Shown here: one piece after another, positions 9,949 to 18,445 of the stretch
Layout: every line of letters begins with the position of its first letter
Position numbering within the stretch: the first letter of the stretch is position 1
Assembly: GCA_002356455.1 (NCBI GenBank)
Contig: AP017968.1
Location: 620,001 to 684,000 of the forward strand
Direction: 5' to 3'
Length of the DNA stretch: 64,000 bases
Source of the DNA: Fusobacterium varium
GTDB lineage: Bacteria > Fusobacteriota > Fusobacteriia > Fusobacteriales > Fusobacteriaceae
Program-made: the position numbers and the translations under genes
Notes under the pieces: model-generated
The model's input: only the letters and a program-made list of their open reading frames with translations
The model's database searches: none
Told to the model about the DNA's origin: nothing

Positions 9949-10803
9949 ATGAGAAAAAAGATATTGCTGTCAGATGGAACAGTAATAGGAAATATGGGAA
10001 TAGGAACTTGGTATATGGGAGATTTACTATCTACTCGAAATGAAGAAATAGAATGTATAAGATATGCACTTGATAATGGGATAAATCTGATAGATACAGC
10101 AGAAATGTATGGAAATGGAAACAGTGAGTCTTTAATAGGGGAAGCCATAAGAGGATATGAAAGAAAATCTTTGTTTATTGTATCAAAAGTTCTTCCAAGT
10201 AATGCAGGGAGAAACAGAATATTTAAGTCATGTGAGAATACTCTTAAAAGACTGGGAACAAACTATTTAGATATGTATCTTCTTCATTGGAGAGGAATTG
10301 TATCTTTAGATGAAACCATTGAGTGTATGGAAGAATTGAAAGCTTCTGGAAAGATTAAGCGTTGGGGAGTATCAAATATGGATATAGATGATATGTTTGA
10401 AATAACTCATGCAGCAAAAGGAGATCAATGCCAGGTGAATCAGGTATTGTACCACTTAGGTTCTCGAGGAATAGAATATTCTTTAAAACCTTTTACCGAT
10501 TCAAGGAATATTCCAACAATGGCATATTGTCCTCTGGCGCAGGGAGGAAGACTAAAAGATAAACTTTTAAGATCAAAATCTGTAATAAAAATAAGTGAGA
10601 AATATGGAATATCTCCTATTCAGGTACTTCTTTGCTTCACATTGAGTCAGGAAAATATGATATCAATACCTAAAGCATCAAAGTTAAAACATATGAAAGA
10701 AAATATTCAATGTTTAGATATAATATTAGATGAAGAAGATATAAAACTTTTAAATAGTGAATTTTCAGCTCCTAATAAAAAGATTCCATTAGATATAGAA
10801 TAA
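9949..10803 (+). CDS. Aldo/keto reductase
   Basis: A 284-residue NAD(P)H-dependent aldo/keto reductase. The catalytic residues appear in LIDTAEMYGNG (Asp and Tyr), FIVSKVLP (Lys) and MYLLHWRG (His). The cofactor-binding end ISIPKASKLKHMKEN is present. The ATG follows CAGGAGGAACTAT. It lies beyond the garK terminator and so is probably transcribed separately or by read-through. A role in reducing a sugar-acid semialdehyde in the adjacent pathway is possible but unproven. Confidence 0.88.
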   Translation: MRKKILLSDGTVIGNMGIGTWYMGDLLSTRNEEIECIRYALDNGINLIDTAEMYGNGNSESLIGEAIRGYERKSLFIVSKVLPSNAGRNRIFKSCENTLKRLGTNYLDMYLLHWRGIVSLDETIECMEELKASGKIKRWGVSNMDIDDMFEITHAAKGDQCQVNQVLYHLGSRGIEYSLKPFTDSRNIPTMAYCPLAQGGRLKDKLLRSKSVIKISEKYGISPIQVLLCFTLSQENMISIPKASKLKHMKENIQCLDIILDEEDIKLLNSEFSAPNKKIPLDIE

Positions 10804-10840
10804 ATAAAAAACCCCTCAGTTAGGGCTGAGGGATTTTTTA
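10804..10840. terminator. Bidirectional terminator
   Basis: CCCTCAG (10813-10819) and CTGAGGG (10826-10832) form a GC-rich stem flanked by A-run and T-run, serving the aldo/keto reductase gene and the convergent binding-protein gene. Confidence 0.9.
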
Positions 10841-10887
10841 TATGATAGCAAAAATTAGAATAGGCGTATCAGTAATTATATTATAAC

Positions 10888-11640
10888 CTATTTTGTCAGA
10901 TTTTGCGCTTTAAAATCTTCAAATCTTTCAGGAAAATATTTTTCAACAAGTTCAGAATACTCTTTAGTTGTCTTTAATTCAATTATAGCGTCGCTAAATT
11001 TTTCTGCAAGTTCTTTATCAGATTTTCTAAAAGCAATAGAAGCACCAGGTTTAGGATCAATAATAGAATCTATTTTTTTAATTCTGTCCATAGTGTTAAG
11101 ATATTCTTTTCCAGAGTTGTCTGCAATAATTACACAATCCACTTTTCCATTTTGAAGATCCATAAGAGCATTTGTAAAAGTATTGTATAATTTAGGGATA
11201 CTTCCATTATTTATAGCAAATTGCTCCTGCATACTTCCCATTTGAACTCCAGCAGTCTTTCCTTGTAAATCTTCTTTTGTTTTAAAAGTACTGTTTTCAT
11301 TAACTATAACATAGTGTTCAGAAGTAAAGAAAATATATGGTATAGAGAAAGACACAGCTTTTTGTCTTTCAGGAGTCTGAGACATCCCAGCAATAACAGC
11401 ATCTATTTTTTTCATTTGAAGAGCAGGAAGCAGTCCGTCAAAAGACATATTTACCCATTCTATTTCATAACCTAATTTTTTTCCAAGTTCATCCATTACC
11501 CCAATATCAAATCCAACCATTTTACCATCTTCAAGATATTCATAAGGTTTGAACTCAGCGTTAGTTCCAACATAAAGTTTTTTAGCTGCAAAAGAAAGTG
11601 TTGATAAAAGTAGTGTAAATATAAGTACAAGTTTTTTCAT
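10888..11640 (-). CDS. Periplasmic amino-acid binding protein (SBP family 3), copy 2
   Basis: A 250-residue family-3 solute-binding protein with a signal peptide (cleavage likely after SFA near residue 18) and no lipobox cysteine, so a free periplasmic protein. Typical segments are LYVGTNAEFKPYEYLEDGKMVGFDIGVMDELGKKLG, DAVIAGMSQTPERQKAVSFS, and PGASIAFRKSD (an Arg that usually contacts the ligand carboxylate). It is last in the operon after the M20 hydrolase gene and a paralogue, 11 bp downstream of it. No permease or ATPase gene is adjacent. Polar amino acid or peptide binding is likely; the exact ligand is unknown. Confidence 0.9.
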   Translation of the reverse strand: MKKLVLIFTLLLSTLSFAAKKLYVGTNAEFKPYEYLEDGKMVGFDIGVMDELGKKLGYEIEWVNMSFDGLLPALQMKKIDAVIAGMSQTPERQKAVSFSIPYIFFTSEHYVIVNENSTFKTKEDLQGKTAGVQMGSMQEQFAINNGSIPKLYNTFTNALMDLQNGKVDCVIIADNSGKEYLNTMDRIKKIDSIIDPKPGASIAFRKSDKELAEKFSDAIIELKTTKEYSELVEKYFPERFEDFKAQNLTK

Positions 11641-11651
11641 TTATTATCCCC

Positions 11652-12401
11652 CTATTTTTTAAATGCTTCTTTAAATTCTTCAGTTCTTTCAGGAAAGTAT
11701 TTTTCCAATAATTGAAGATAAGTCCCATCATCTCTTAACTTTAAAATAGCTTCATTTACGGCTTTTACAAGGTCAGTTTCTCCTTTTCTAAATGCTATAG
11801 AAGCACCAGGCTGACTGTCTACAACAATGTCAACTTTTTTTAGGCCTTTCATATTTTCAAGATAAGCATTTCCAGATACATCTGCAATGATAACAGCAGA
11901 GATTTTATCTTGCTGAAGATCCATCAAAGCTCCAGTCCATGCATTATATATCTGAGGTATTCCACCTAATGCAATAGTAAATTCTTCTTGAATAGTTCCA
12001 ATCTGAACTCCGACTTTTTTATCTTTTAGCTCCTCTTTTTTGACAATAGAACTATTTTCATTGACTATAACATAATGCTCAGATTTAGTAAACATATAAG
12101 GCATTGAAAAATCAACAGCCTTTTGTCTTTCAGGAGTTTGAGACATCCCAGCAATAACAGCATCCACTTTGTTCATCTGCAGAGCAGGAAGCAGTCCATC
12201 AAATCCCATATTCACCCAATGAACTTCATATCCTATTTCTTTTCCAATGGCATCCATAAAGTCAATATCGAACCCAGTTATTTTATCTCCTTCAAGATAC
12301 TCGTAAGGCTTAAATTCAGCATTAGTTCCCACATAAAGTTTTTTAGCTGCAAAAGAAAGTGTTGATAAAATCATCATAAATAATATAATAAGTTTTTTCA
12401 T
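11652..12401 (-). CDS. Periplasmic amino-acid binding protein (SBP family 3), copy 1
   Basis: A 249-residue paralogue of the next gene, sharing the YVGTNAEFKPYEYLE and AGMSQTPERQKAV segments and a signal peptide ending near SFA. The start was moved to the ATG at 12401, after GGGAGGAAAATTT; the upstream start lies before the ribosome-binding site. The two copies diverge mainly in the middle lobe, which suggests different ligand preference or domain exchange. It follows the M20 hydrolase gene by about 40 bp in the same operon and lacks neighbouring membrane components, so it must share a permease encoded elsewhere. Confidence 0.9.
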   Translation of the reverse strand: MKKLIILFMMILSTLSFAAKKLYVGTNAEFKPYEYLEGDKITGFDIDFMDAIGKEIGYEVHWVNMGFDGLLPALQMNKVDAVIAGMSQTPERQKAVDFSMPYMFTKSEHYVIVNENSSIVKKEELKDKKVGVQIGTIQEEFTIALGGIPQIYNAWTGALMDLQQDKISAVIIADVSGNAYLENMKGLKKVDIVVDSQPGASIAFRKGETDLVKAVNEAILKLRDDGTYLQLLEKYFPERTEEFKEAFKK

Positions 12402-12441
12402 AAATTTTCCTCCCAAGATTTTATAGTTTAAATTTTATCCT

Positions 12442-13620
12442 CTACATTTTTTTAACATTTTTGTTAAATTCATCTTTTATTTTTTTTAATAATTCAGCAT
12501 CAGTGAAAATATCCATAGCTGTAAGTGCCATTGATATAGCAGATTCTTCCATTCCTTTATAAGCTTCTGGAGCTATAGATGCACTTGCAAATTCTACACT
12601 GTGACCAGTCAAGTGTGCTGTTGTAAGTGGGAAATATGGATGTATAGCTGGGCAGCAGTGGCTTACATCTCCCATATCTGTAGATCCTCCTGATTCTTTG
12701 CTTCTGATGTCAGTAACACCTAAAGATTTTAGATTTTTTTCATAAGCTGCTGAAAGTTTTTCATTAGTAACAAGATCAGCAAAGCTAGTTTCATAGTTTG
12801 TTGTCTCTAAAGTAGTTCCACTGGCAAGAGCAGCGCCTTTAGCACAATTTTTAACTCTTTCTACAAGCCCTTTTAAATAATCTAATGTTTTAGCTCTTAC
12901 ATAAAAGTTAGCTACTGCTAAGTCAGGGATTATATTAGCTGCTTTTCCTCCATTAGAGATGATTCCATGTATTCTGGCAGTTTCTAAAGTCTGCTGTCTC
13001 AGAGCATTAATAGAGTTAAATAAAATTAATACTCCATCTAAAGCATTTATACCTTCATGAGGAGCTCCAGCAGCATGGGCAGTTTTACCTTTGAATGTAA
13101 ACTGGATAGCTTCCATAGCTTGAGAAGTACCGCTTCTGTGATGAGCCTCTCCAGTAGGATGAGCAGCCATAGCTATATCAATATCATCAAAGACACCAAG
13201 AGCAGCCATATGTACTTTTGCACCATTAGTTTCTTCAGCAGGAGTACCAATTATCATTATTTCTCCAGCTGTATCTCCCATTATTTCTTTAGTAAGAATA
13301 CCAGCAGCTACACTTGTAACACCAAATATGTTATGTCCGCAACCATGACCAATCCCAGGAAGAGCATCATATTCAGCAAGAATAGCTACTTTAGGACCAG
13401 GTTTTCCAGTACTGTACTTTCCAATAAAAGAAGTAGGAAGCCCTGCAAAGTTTGTTTCAACTGTAAAACCATGTTTTTTTAACATTTCAGTATGTGCTGC
13501 ACAAGCTTTAAATTCCTGTAATCCCAGTTCAGGATTATTGTATAGATATTCGTTTAATTCTTTGAATTCCTCTGCATATTTTGAAAAAAGTTTTGAAAGT
13601 TTTGCTGTCATATTTTCCAT
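12442..13620 (-). CDS. M20-family amidohydrolase (aminoacylase/AbgB-like)
   Basis: A 392-residue zinc amidohydrolase of peptidase family M20, amidohydrolase branch. Metal-binding residues are visible in LPGIGHGCGHNIFG (near 90-103), the GTPAEETNGAK glutamates (near 135) and AAHPTGEAHH. The lid domain has the GKTAHAAGAPHEG motif. Family members hydrolyse N-acyl amino acids, aminobenzoyl-glutamate or dipeptides. There is no signal peptide, so it acts in the cytoplasm. The ATG at 13620 follows GGAGGG. The two binding proteins downstream suggest that the substrate or product is an amino-acid derivative taken up by them. A regulated leader precedes the gene. Confidence 0.88.
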   Translation of the reverse strand: MENMTAKLSKLFSKYAEEFKELNEYLYNNPELGLQEFKACAAHTEMLKKHGFTVETNFAGLPTSFIGKYSTGKPGPKVAILAEYDALPGIGHGCGHNIFGVTSVAAGILTKEIMGDTAGEIMIIGTPAEETNGAKVHMAALGVFDDIDIAMAAHPTGEAHHRSGTSQAMEAIQFTFKGKTAHAAGAPHEGINALDGVLILFNSINALRQQTLETARIHGIISNGGKAANIIPDLAVANFYVRAKTLDYLKGLVERVKNCAKGAALASGTTLETTNYETSFADLVTNEKLSAAYEKNLKSLGVTDIRSKESGGSTDMGDVSHCCPAIHPYFPLTTAHLTGHSVEFASASIAPEAYKGMEESAISMALTAMDIFTDAELLKKIKDEFNKNVKKM

Positions 13621-13662
13621 TTTTTCCCTCCATTGATATTTTATATTTATATAATTTTTTGT

Positions 13663-13702
13663 AAAATAAAAAGTCAGTATAACATTCGAGTGCTACACTG
13701 AC
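13663..13702 (-). terminator. Intrinsic terminator/attenuator in the M20 leader
   Basis: On the minus strand GTCAGTGTAGCA (13702-13691) pairs with TGTTATACTGAC over a CTCGAA loop (12 bp with two G-U pairs), followed by TTTTTATTTT. It lies 43 bp before the M20 start codon and about 220 nt after a likely promoter, the position of an attenuator. Confidence 0.85.
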
Positions 13703-13920
13703 ATTGATTTAAAAATATGATCATGGGTTATATAAAAAATATAAGCCCAAATCTTCAAAAATAATTAAGATATGATCTAAAATTTATTCATCAAAAAGCC
13801 ATAATGTCATTTAGCAGACAAAAAAGATAAGGTATTCAATATTTTTATTGTTTTTTCTGTTCCTTATCCTTAGTTTGTTAAATAACATTCTGAACTTCCC
13901 CCTTTTTTTAATTTCTTGTT
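13703..13920 (-). ncRNA. Structured leader RNA, candidate riboswitch or attenuator
   Basis: This is a 342-bp gap between phoU and the M20 gene. Minus-strand transcription from about 13920 would make an RNA with two clear elements. The first is a long hairpin: AATGTTATTTA (13889-13879) pairs with TAAATGACATT (13813-13803), continued by a 15-bp inner stem that includes GATAAGG/CCTTATC. The second is a three-way junction: GATCAT (13777-13772) with ATGATC (13724-13719) closes ATCTT/AAGAT and a GGG(c)TTATAT/ATATAACCC hairpin (13748-13725). The terminator follows. I do not recognise any known riboswitch consensus (not a T-box, TPP, purine or lysine element). It could also be an independent small RNA. 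Confidence 0.55.
13811..13888 (-). CDS. Possible 25-codon leader peptide
   Basis: ATG at 13888 with GGGGGA nine bases upstream opens 25 codons ending in TAA, giving a basic N-terminal half and a hydrophobic end (YLIFFVC). Its stop codon abuts another ATG (13810) opening eight codons that include one Trp. Both lie inside the structured leader, and the start codon is buried in the long stem. It may be a real leader peptide or chance; no homologue is recalled. Confidence 0.3.
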   Translation of the reverse strand: MLFNKLRIRNRKNNKNIEYLIFFVC

Positions 13921-13926
13921 GTTTTA

Positions 13927-13955
13927 GGTATATCATATGAAAATATAATTGTCAA
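13927..13955 (-). promoter_or_regulatory. Promoter of the leader RNA
   Basis: On the minus strand TTGACA (13955-13950) is 17 bp from TATACC (13932-13927). It begins eight bases past the phoU stop, so the leader and M20 operon can be transcribed independently of the pst operon. Confidence 0.6.
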
Positions 13956-13962
13956 TAAATTT

Positions 13963-14655
13963 TTATTTTTTTATTTTCTTTTCTTCAAGAAGTTCAAGTT
14001 TTCTAAGGTTTTCTCCTTTTAAAATATATACAAGATCAACAACCAGATGCATTACATGATCTGAAAATCTTTCATATTTTTTATTTAAAAGAACTAGATA
14101 TGTTCCACCTTCTACATTATCTGGAGAGGCTTTCATCAAATCCATAAGAATTTTCATATTTTTTTCAGCTATTTCATCAATTTCTTCATCTTGTGTAAGA
14201 AGTAGATAAAGGGCTTTTTCATCACTATTTATGAAGGCTGAAATATAAGTTTCATAAATAACTTTTATTTTTACTACCATTGGGTAAAGAATTTCTTTTA
14301 GATATTTTGATACTTGTGGGGAAGTTTTTTCAATATCTTTAATAATTTTAAAATTAGCTTTAAGAAGATCTCCCATTCTTTCTAAAAGGCGTGCACTATT
14401 GATAAGCATGATTAAAAGTCTTAAATTTCCAGCTGCTGGCTGAAATCTTGCTATTGAAATAATAGAGTCCTCTTTTAATTTTACTTCAAAAGCATTTATA
14501 ACATCTTCTACAACTACACATTCGCCATACAGTGCAGAGTCTAGTTTTTGATTATATAACATTTCTATATTTACATCTAATACTCTATTAAGATTTTTTA
14601 AAAGTTCTAAATAATGTTGATTAAGTCCTTCAAGGCTTTCTTGCAGATTTTTCAT
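13963..14655 (-). CDS. phoU: Phosphate transport/regulation protein PhoU
   Basis: A 230-residue all-helical cytoplasmic protein with two PhoU repeats. Metal-binding motifs of the family are seen in ARLLERMGDLLKAN (first repeat, near residue 90) and YERFSDHVMHL (second repeat, near 190). PhoU couples the Pst transporter to the PhoR kinase and restrains phosphate uptake and Pho signalling. It is the last gene of pstCAB-phoU, with an ATG after CAGGAGGAATAAA, 55 bp downstream of pstB. No terminator follows it before the promoter of the next unit. Confidence 0.92.
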   Translation of the reverse strand: MKNLQESLEGLNQHYLELLKNLNRVLDVNIEMLYNQKLDSALYGECVVVEDVINAFEVKLKEDSIISIARFQPAAGNLRLLIMLINSARLLERMGDLLKANFKIIKDIEKTSPQVSKYLKEILYPMVVKIKVIYETYISAFINSDEKALYLLLTQDEEIDEIAEKNMKILMDLMKASPDNVEGGTYLVLLNKKYERFSDHVMHLVVDLVYILKGENLRKLELLEEKKIKK

Positions 14656-14710
14656 TTTATTCCTCCTGTTTGGATTTTATGATGGAAAAGTATAAACTTA
14701 AAAGAAAATC

Positions 14711-15475
14711 CTATCCAAATTTTCCTGTAATATAATCCTCTGTTTTTTTATTGTTTGGAGCTGTAAATATTATTTCTGTCTTGTCAAATTCTTCCAACAC
14801 TCCCTGATAGAAAAATCCAGTATATTCTGATATTCTGGAAGCCTGCTGCATATTATGCGTAACAATAATTATACTGTATTGTTTTTCGAGCTGTCTGATA
14901 AGTTCTTCTATTTTAGCTGTTGAAATTGGGTCAAGAGCTGATGTGGGCTCATCCATCAAAAGTATTTCAGGACTTACTGATATAGCTCTGGCTATACACA
15001 ATCTCTGCTGCTGCCCACCAGAAAGTCCGAGAGATGACTGATGGAGTTTATCTTTTACCTCATTCCATAAGGCAACAGACTTTAAAGAACTTTCAACTAT
15101 TTCTTCAAGTTTATCTTTATCCTTTTCTCCATGAAGTTTAGGAGCGTATACAAGATTTTCATATATTGTTTTAGGAAAAGGATTTGGTTTTTGAAAAACC
15201 ATTCCAATTTTTTTTCTAAGTTCAACTATATCATAGTCTTTATCAAAAATATTTTTTTCATCAAATAATATTTCGCCTTCATACTTTGCTCCTGAAATGA
15301 GGTCATTCATTCTGTTTATTGATCTTAGGAAAGTTGATTTACCACATCCAGATGGACCTATAAGAGCAGTTACTTTATTTCTTTTGATTTCCATATTTAT
15401 ATTTTTTAATGCTTGAAAACTGCCATAATAAAAATTAAAATCTTTTACCAGTATTCTGATATCTTCATTACTCAT
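14711..15475 (-). CDS. pstB: Phosphate ABC transporter ATPase PstB
   Basis: A 254-residue ABC ATPase powering phosphate import. The Walker A is GPSGCGKST near residue 39, the signature [14 protein letters not shown] is near 148, and the Walker [10 protein letters not shown] follows. Phosphate-specific features are [10 protein letters not shown] and the [15 protein letters not shown] segment. The length is typical (about 250-260). It acts with PstA, PstC and PstS from the same locus. A ribosome-binding site AGGAGG precedes the ATG with somewhat long spacing. Confidence 0.95.
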   Translation of the reverse strand: MSNEDIRILVKDFNFYYGSFQALKNINMEIKRNKVTALIGPSGCGKSTFLRSINRMNDLISGAKYEGEILFDEKNIFDKDYDIVELRKKIGMVFQKPNPFPKTIYENLVYAPKLHGEKDKDKLEEIVESSLKSVALWNEVKDKLHQSSLGLSGGQQQRLCIARAISVSPEILLMDEPTSALDPISTAKIEELIRQLEKQYSIIIVTHNMQQASRISEYTGFFYQGVLEEFDKTEIIFTAPNNKKTEDYITGKFG

Positions 15476-15513
15476 ATTATATTTTTCCTCCTAGTTTTAT
15501 GAATTACATAAAA

Positions 15514-16356
15514 TTATTTATTATTAAATCTTTGTCTGATTACAGCTCCGATCAAATTGAAGCTGATAGTTATTACCACAAGAACGAAAAGAGTACCATT
15601 CATATAACTTGCTGGCATATTAGGGACTTGTGTAGATATTACATATAAGTGATAAGGCAGAGCCATTACCTGATCCCAAGGAGTTTCTGGAAGGAATGGA
15701 AGATAAAATGCTACTGCAGTAAACATTATAGGAGCTGTTTCACCAGCAGCTCTTGATATGCTTAAGATAACTCCAGTAAGAATTCCTGGAAGTGCAGCAG
15801 GAAGAACTACTTTAGTGATAGTTTCCCATTTTGTAGCACCAAGGGCCAGAGAGGCTTCTCTTAAATGAGTAGGTATAGCCAGTAATGATTCCCTAGTAGA
15901 AGTGATAATTACTGGAAGACACATGATTCCCAATGTAAGAGAACCAGATATAATTGAAACGCCAAATCCTAGAAATATTACGAAAAGAGCCATCCCAAAG
16001 AGTCCATATATTATACTAGGTATTCCAGCAAGGTTGATAATAGTAAGATTTATTATTCTTGTAAGAAGATTATCTTTTGCATACTCTACCAGATATATTC
16101 CAGTAAATATTCCAAATGGAACAGATACAACAATAGTACCAATAGTTAAATAGATTGTACCTATAATAGCAGGGAATATTCCACCTTCCCTCATTCCATT
16201 TTTAGGCATTTCAGTAAGAAATTCCCAAGAAATAGCAGGAAGACCTTTATATACAATGTATCCAATGATTAAGAATACAGGGAGTATAGAAATTATTCCA
16301 ATAGCTTTTATTATATTTTCAAATATTTTTTCCCCTCTTTTTTTTATTATGAGCAT
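15514..16356 (-). CDS. pstA: Phosphate ABC transporter permease PstA
   Basis: A 280-residue inner-membrane permease with six transmembrane segments. The EAA loop REASLALGATKWETITKVVLP contacts PstB. The segment AAGETAPIMFTA is characteristic of PstA. The ATG follows AGAGGAGAAAATC. It lies between pstC and pstB with short gaps, so one transcript is expected. Confidence 0.94.
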   Translation of the reverse strand: MLIIKKRGEKIFENIIKAIGIISILPVFLIIGYIVYKGLPAISWEFLTEMPKNGMREGGIFPAIIGTIYLTIGTIVVSVPFGIFTGIYLVEYAKDNLLTRIINLTIINLAGIPSIIYGLFGMALFVIFLGFGVSIISGSLTLGIMCLPVIITSTRESLLAIPTHLREASLALGATKWETITKVVLPAALPGILTGVILSISRAAGETAPIMFTAVAFYLPFLPETPWDQVMALPYHLYVISTQVPNMPASYMNGTLFVLVVITISFNLIGAVIRQRFNNK

Positions 16357-16373
16357 GATTTTCTCCTCTGTTA

Positions 16374-17249
16374 TTAATTCATTTTTCTAGATTTTTGTAT
16401 AAAATTATCTGCAACACTGTTAGTTATGAAACTTATAAGGAATAAGATGATACCTATTGCAAATAAGGCATAGTAATGTGTACTTCCTTGAACTACTTCT
16501 CCCATTTCTGCTGCAATAGTAGCTGTAAGAGTTCTTACTGGAGAAAGTGGAGAAAGTGCAAGTATTGGAGAATTTCCAGTAATCATTAAAACTGTGAGAG
16601 TTTCCCCAATTATTCTTCCAAATCCTAACATTATTCCAGCAAATATACCAGGAAAAGCAGCTGGAAGAAGAATATTAAATATAGTTTCAATTTTATTTGC
16701 TCCAAGAGCAAGAGATGCTTCTTTATATGATTTATCAAGAGCATTTAATGAATCATCTGCAATACTTACTATAGTGGGAATTGCCATGAATGCCAGCATT
16801 ATTCCTCCTGTTAGTGCTGTCAGTCCGCTGTTTAGATTAAATAGATTTTTTATAGGACCAGAAAGAACATATAAACCTATAAACCCAAGAACAACTGATG
16901 GTATTGCTGACATTGTTTCAATGGTAACTTTCAATATACTTCTTGCTTTAGGAGAGGCATATTCTGATATATAAACTGCTGTAGAGATACCTACTGGAAT
17001 AGAAATCAGTAATGCTACAAGTGTTACCCAGAAAGATCCTGCCAGTAATGGAAGCAATCCATAAAATTCTGAAAGTGATATCCATCTTGTACCGAAGAGA
17101 AACTCTGATAAAGGATAGTGTTTAAAAAACTTTATTCCGTTTAAAAATATGAAAAGAAAAATAAGAAATATGATTACTATATTTGAGACTCCTATTCCAA
17201 ATAAAGCATGTCTCATACCAGAATCTTTAACTTTTCTTATGGAAAACAT
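16374..17249 (-). CDS. pstC: Phosphate ABC transporter permease PstC
   Basis: A 291-residue permease, partner of PstA, with six membrane segments. The EAA loop YKEASLALGANKIETIFNILLP is present, and the motif GRIIGETLTVLMITGN near residue 225 is characteristic. The ATG at 17249 follows TAGGAGGTATT. It is the first gene of the minus-strand pst operon and faces pstS across a Pho-box region. Splitting pstS from pstCAB in divergent orientation is less common than a single operon. Confidence 0.94.
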   Translation of the reverse strand: MFSIRKVKDSGMRHALFGIGVSNIVIIFLIFLFIFLNGIKFFKHYPLSEFLFGTRWISLSEFYGLLPLLAGSFWVTLVALLISIPVGISTAVYISEYASPKARSILKVTIETMSAIPSVVLGFIGLYVLSGPIKNLFNLNSGLTALTGGIMLAFMAIPTIVSIADDSLNALDKSYKEASLALGANKIETIFNILLPAAFPGIFAGIMLGFGRIIGETLTVLMITGNSPILALSPLSPVRTLTATIAAEMGEVVQGSTHYYALFAIGIILFLISFITNSVADNFIQKSRKMN

Positions 17250-17328
17250 AATACCTCCTATATAAATAAAGAATTTACATACATTTATGTATTTAATATT
17301 GTTTATTTAAAATAATCTTAAAGCCACT

Positions 17329-17395
17329 ATGTAAAATGGATATTAATCCAATGTAAAAACAATGTAAAAAAAATTTTACGCTAGTTTTACAATAA
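17329..17395. promoter_or_regulatory. Divergent Pho-box array
   Basis: The octamer ATGTAAAA occurs at 17329, 17351 and 17362, phased at 22 and 11 bp. In the opposite orientation TTTTAC occurs at 17374 and 17385, also 11 bp apart. Direct TTNACA-like repeats with 11-bp spacing are the binding mode of PhoB/PhoP proteins. The two orientations point toward pstC and pstS, so the array probably controls both directions. Confidence 0.75.
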
Positions 17396-17482
17396 TTTAA
17401 TAAGTGATTAACAAAAGAGATATATAGTGGTGTTGTAAAGATGAAAAAATTTAATTTAAGATATATTGAGGAGGTAAAAATT

Positions 17483-18334
17483 ATGAAAAAAAATTTTTTA
17501 AAAAAAGGATTAATAGCAGCATTAATAGTTGTAGGTGGTATGGGGTTAGGGCAAAAAGCTGAAGCAAGATCAAGTGTTGTACAAGTAAAAGGTTCTGACA
17601 CAATATTAAATGCTTCTCAGGCTATAGCAGAAAAATTTATGAGTGAGAACAAAGGGGCAAGAATAGCTGTAACTGGTGGAGGATCAGGGGTAGGAATATC
17701 AGCATTAATAAATAAAACTACTGATATAGCAATGGCATCAAGAAATATTAAAGATAAAGAAATTGAACAGGCTAAAGCTAAAGGAATAAATGTAGATGAA
17801 ATTGTAGTTGGATTTGATGGAATTACAATAATAGCTAATAAATCTAATCCAATAAAAGATATTGATGATAAAACTCTAGGTAAAGTATTCAGAGGAGAAA
17901 TTACTAACTGGAAGGAATTAGGTGGAGATGATGCAGAAATAGTTGTTTTATCAAGAGATTCTTCATCAGGAACACATGAATTCTTTAAAGAACACATAAT
18001 CAGAGAAGGAAATTCTAAAGGAACTCAAGAATATGGTGCTAAAACTCTATATATGCCATCTAATGAGGCTATAAAACAGGAAGTAAAAGCAAATAAATAT
18101 GCCATTGGATATATCGGTATGGGATATATGGATTCATCAGTAGAAGCTGTAACAGTGGATGGTATAGCAGCTACTCCTGAGAATGTATTAAATAAATCAT
18201 ATCCAATAGCTAGAGAAGTTTTCTGGTATGCTGATAATGCCAGAGAAGGTGTTGTTAAAGATTTAGTTGATTATGCAGTATCTCCAAAAGGACAAGAAAT
18301 AATCAAAAATGAAGGATTTGTACCTGTAAAATAG
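17483..18334 (+). CDS. pstS: Periplasmic phosphate-binding protein PstS
   Basis: A 283-residue phosphate-binding protein. The signal peptide (about residues 1-28, ending KAEA) has no lipobox cysteine, so it is free in the periplasm. Phosphate-binding motifs are KGSDTI near the mature N-terminus, GGGSGVGISALIN and SRDSSSGTHEFF. The start is the ATG at 17483 after GAGGAGGTAAAAATT; the ORF opens 42 bp earlier without a ribosome-binding site. It is divergent from pstCAB-phoU and is followed by its own terminator, then phoB-phoR. Confidence 0.94.
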   Translation: MKKNFLKKGLIAALIVVGGMGLGQKAEARSSVVQVKGSDTILNASQAIAEKFMSENKGARIAVTGGGSGVGISALINKTTDIAMASRNIKDKEIEQAKAKGINVDEIVVGFDGITIIANKSNPIKDIDDKTLGKVFRGEITNWKELGGDDAEIVVLSRDSSSGTHEFFKEHIIREGNSKGTQEYGAKTLYMPSNEAIKQEVKANKYAIGYIGMGYMDSSVEAVTVDGIAATPENVLNKSYPIAREVFWYADNAREGVVKDLVDYAVSPKGQEIIKNEGFVPVK

Positions 18335-18361
18335 CATTGACTGAAAAATGAGATTATTATC

Positions 18362-18400
18362 AAAGCTCACTTAAAGGAGATTTTTAAGTGGGCTTTTTTA
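18362..18400 (+). terminator. Intrinsic terminator after pstS
   Basis: AAAGCTCACTTAAA (18362-18375) pairs with TTTAAGTGGGCTTT (18383-18396) with one wobble, then a T-run. Confidence 0.92.
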
Positions 18401-18445
18401 TGATATAATTAAAAAAGAAATAAAAAATAAAACAGGGGGACTCAG

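Noticed and set aside
13681-13920. 6S RNA or T-box identification of the M20 leader
   Set aside because: No T-box AGGGTGG-type sequence is present, and the long stem has no 6S-like promoter-mimic bubble that I could align; kept as an unidentified leader.
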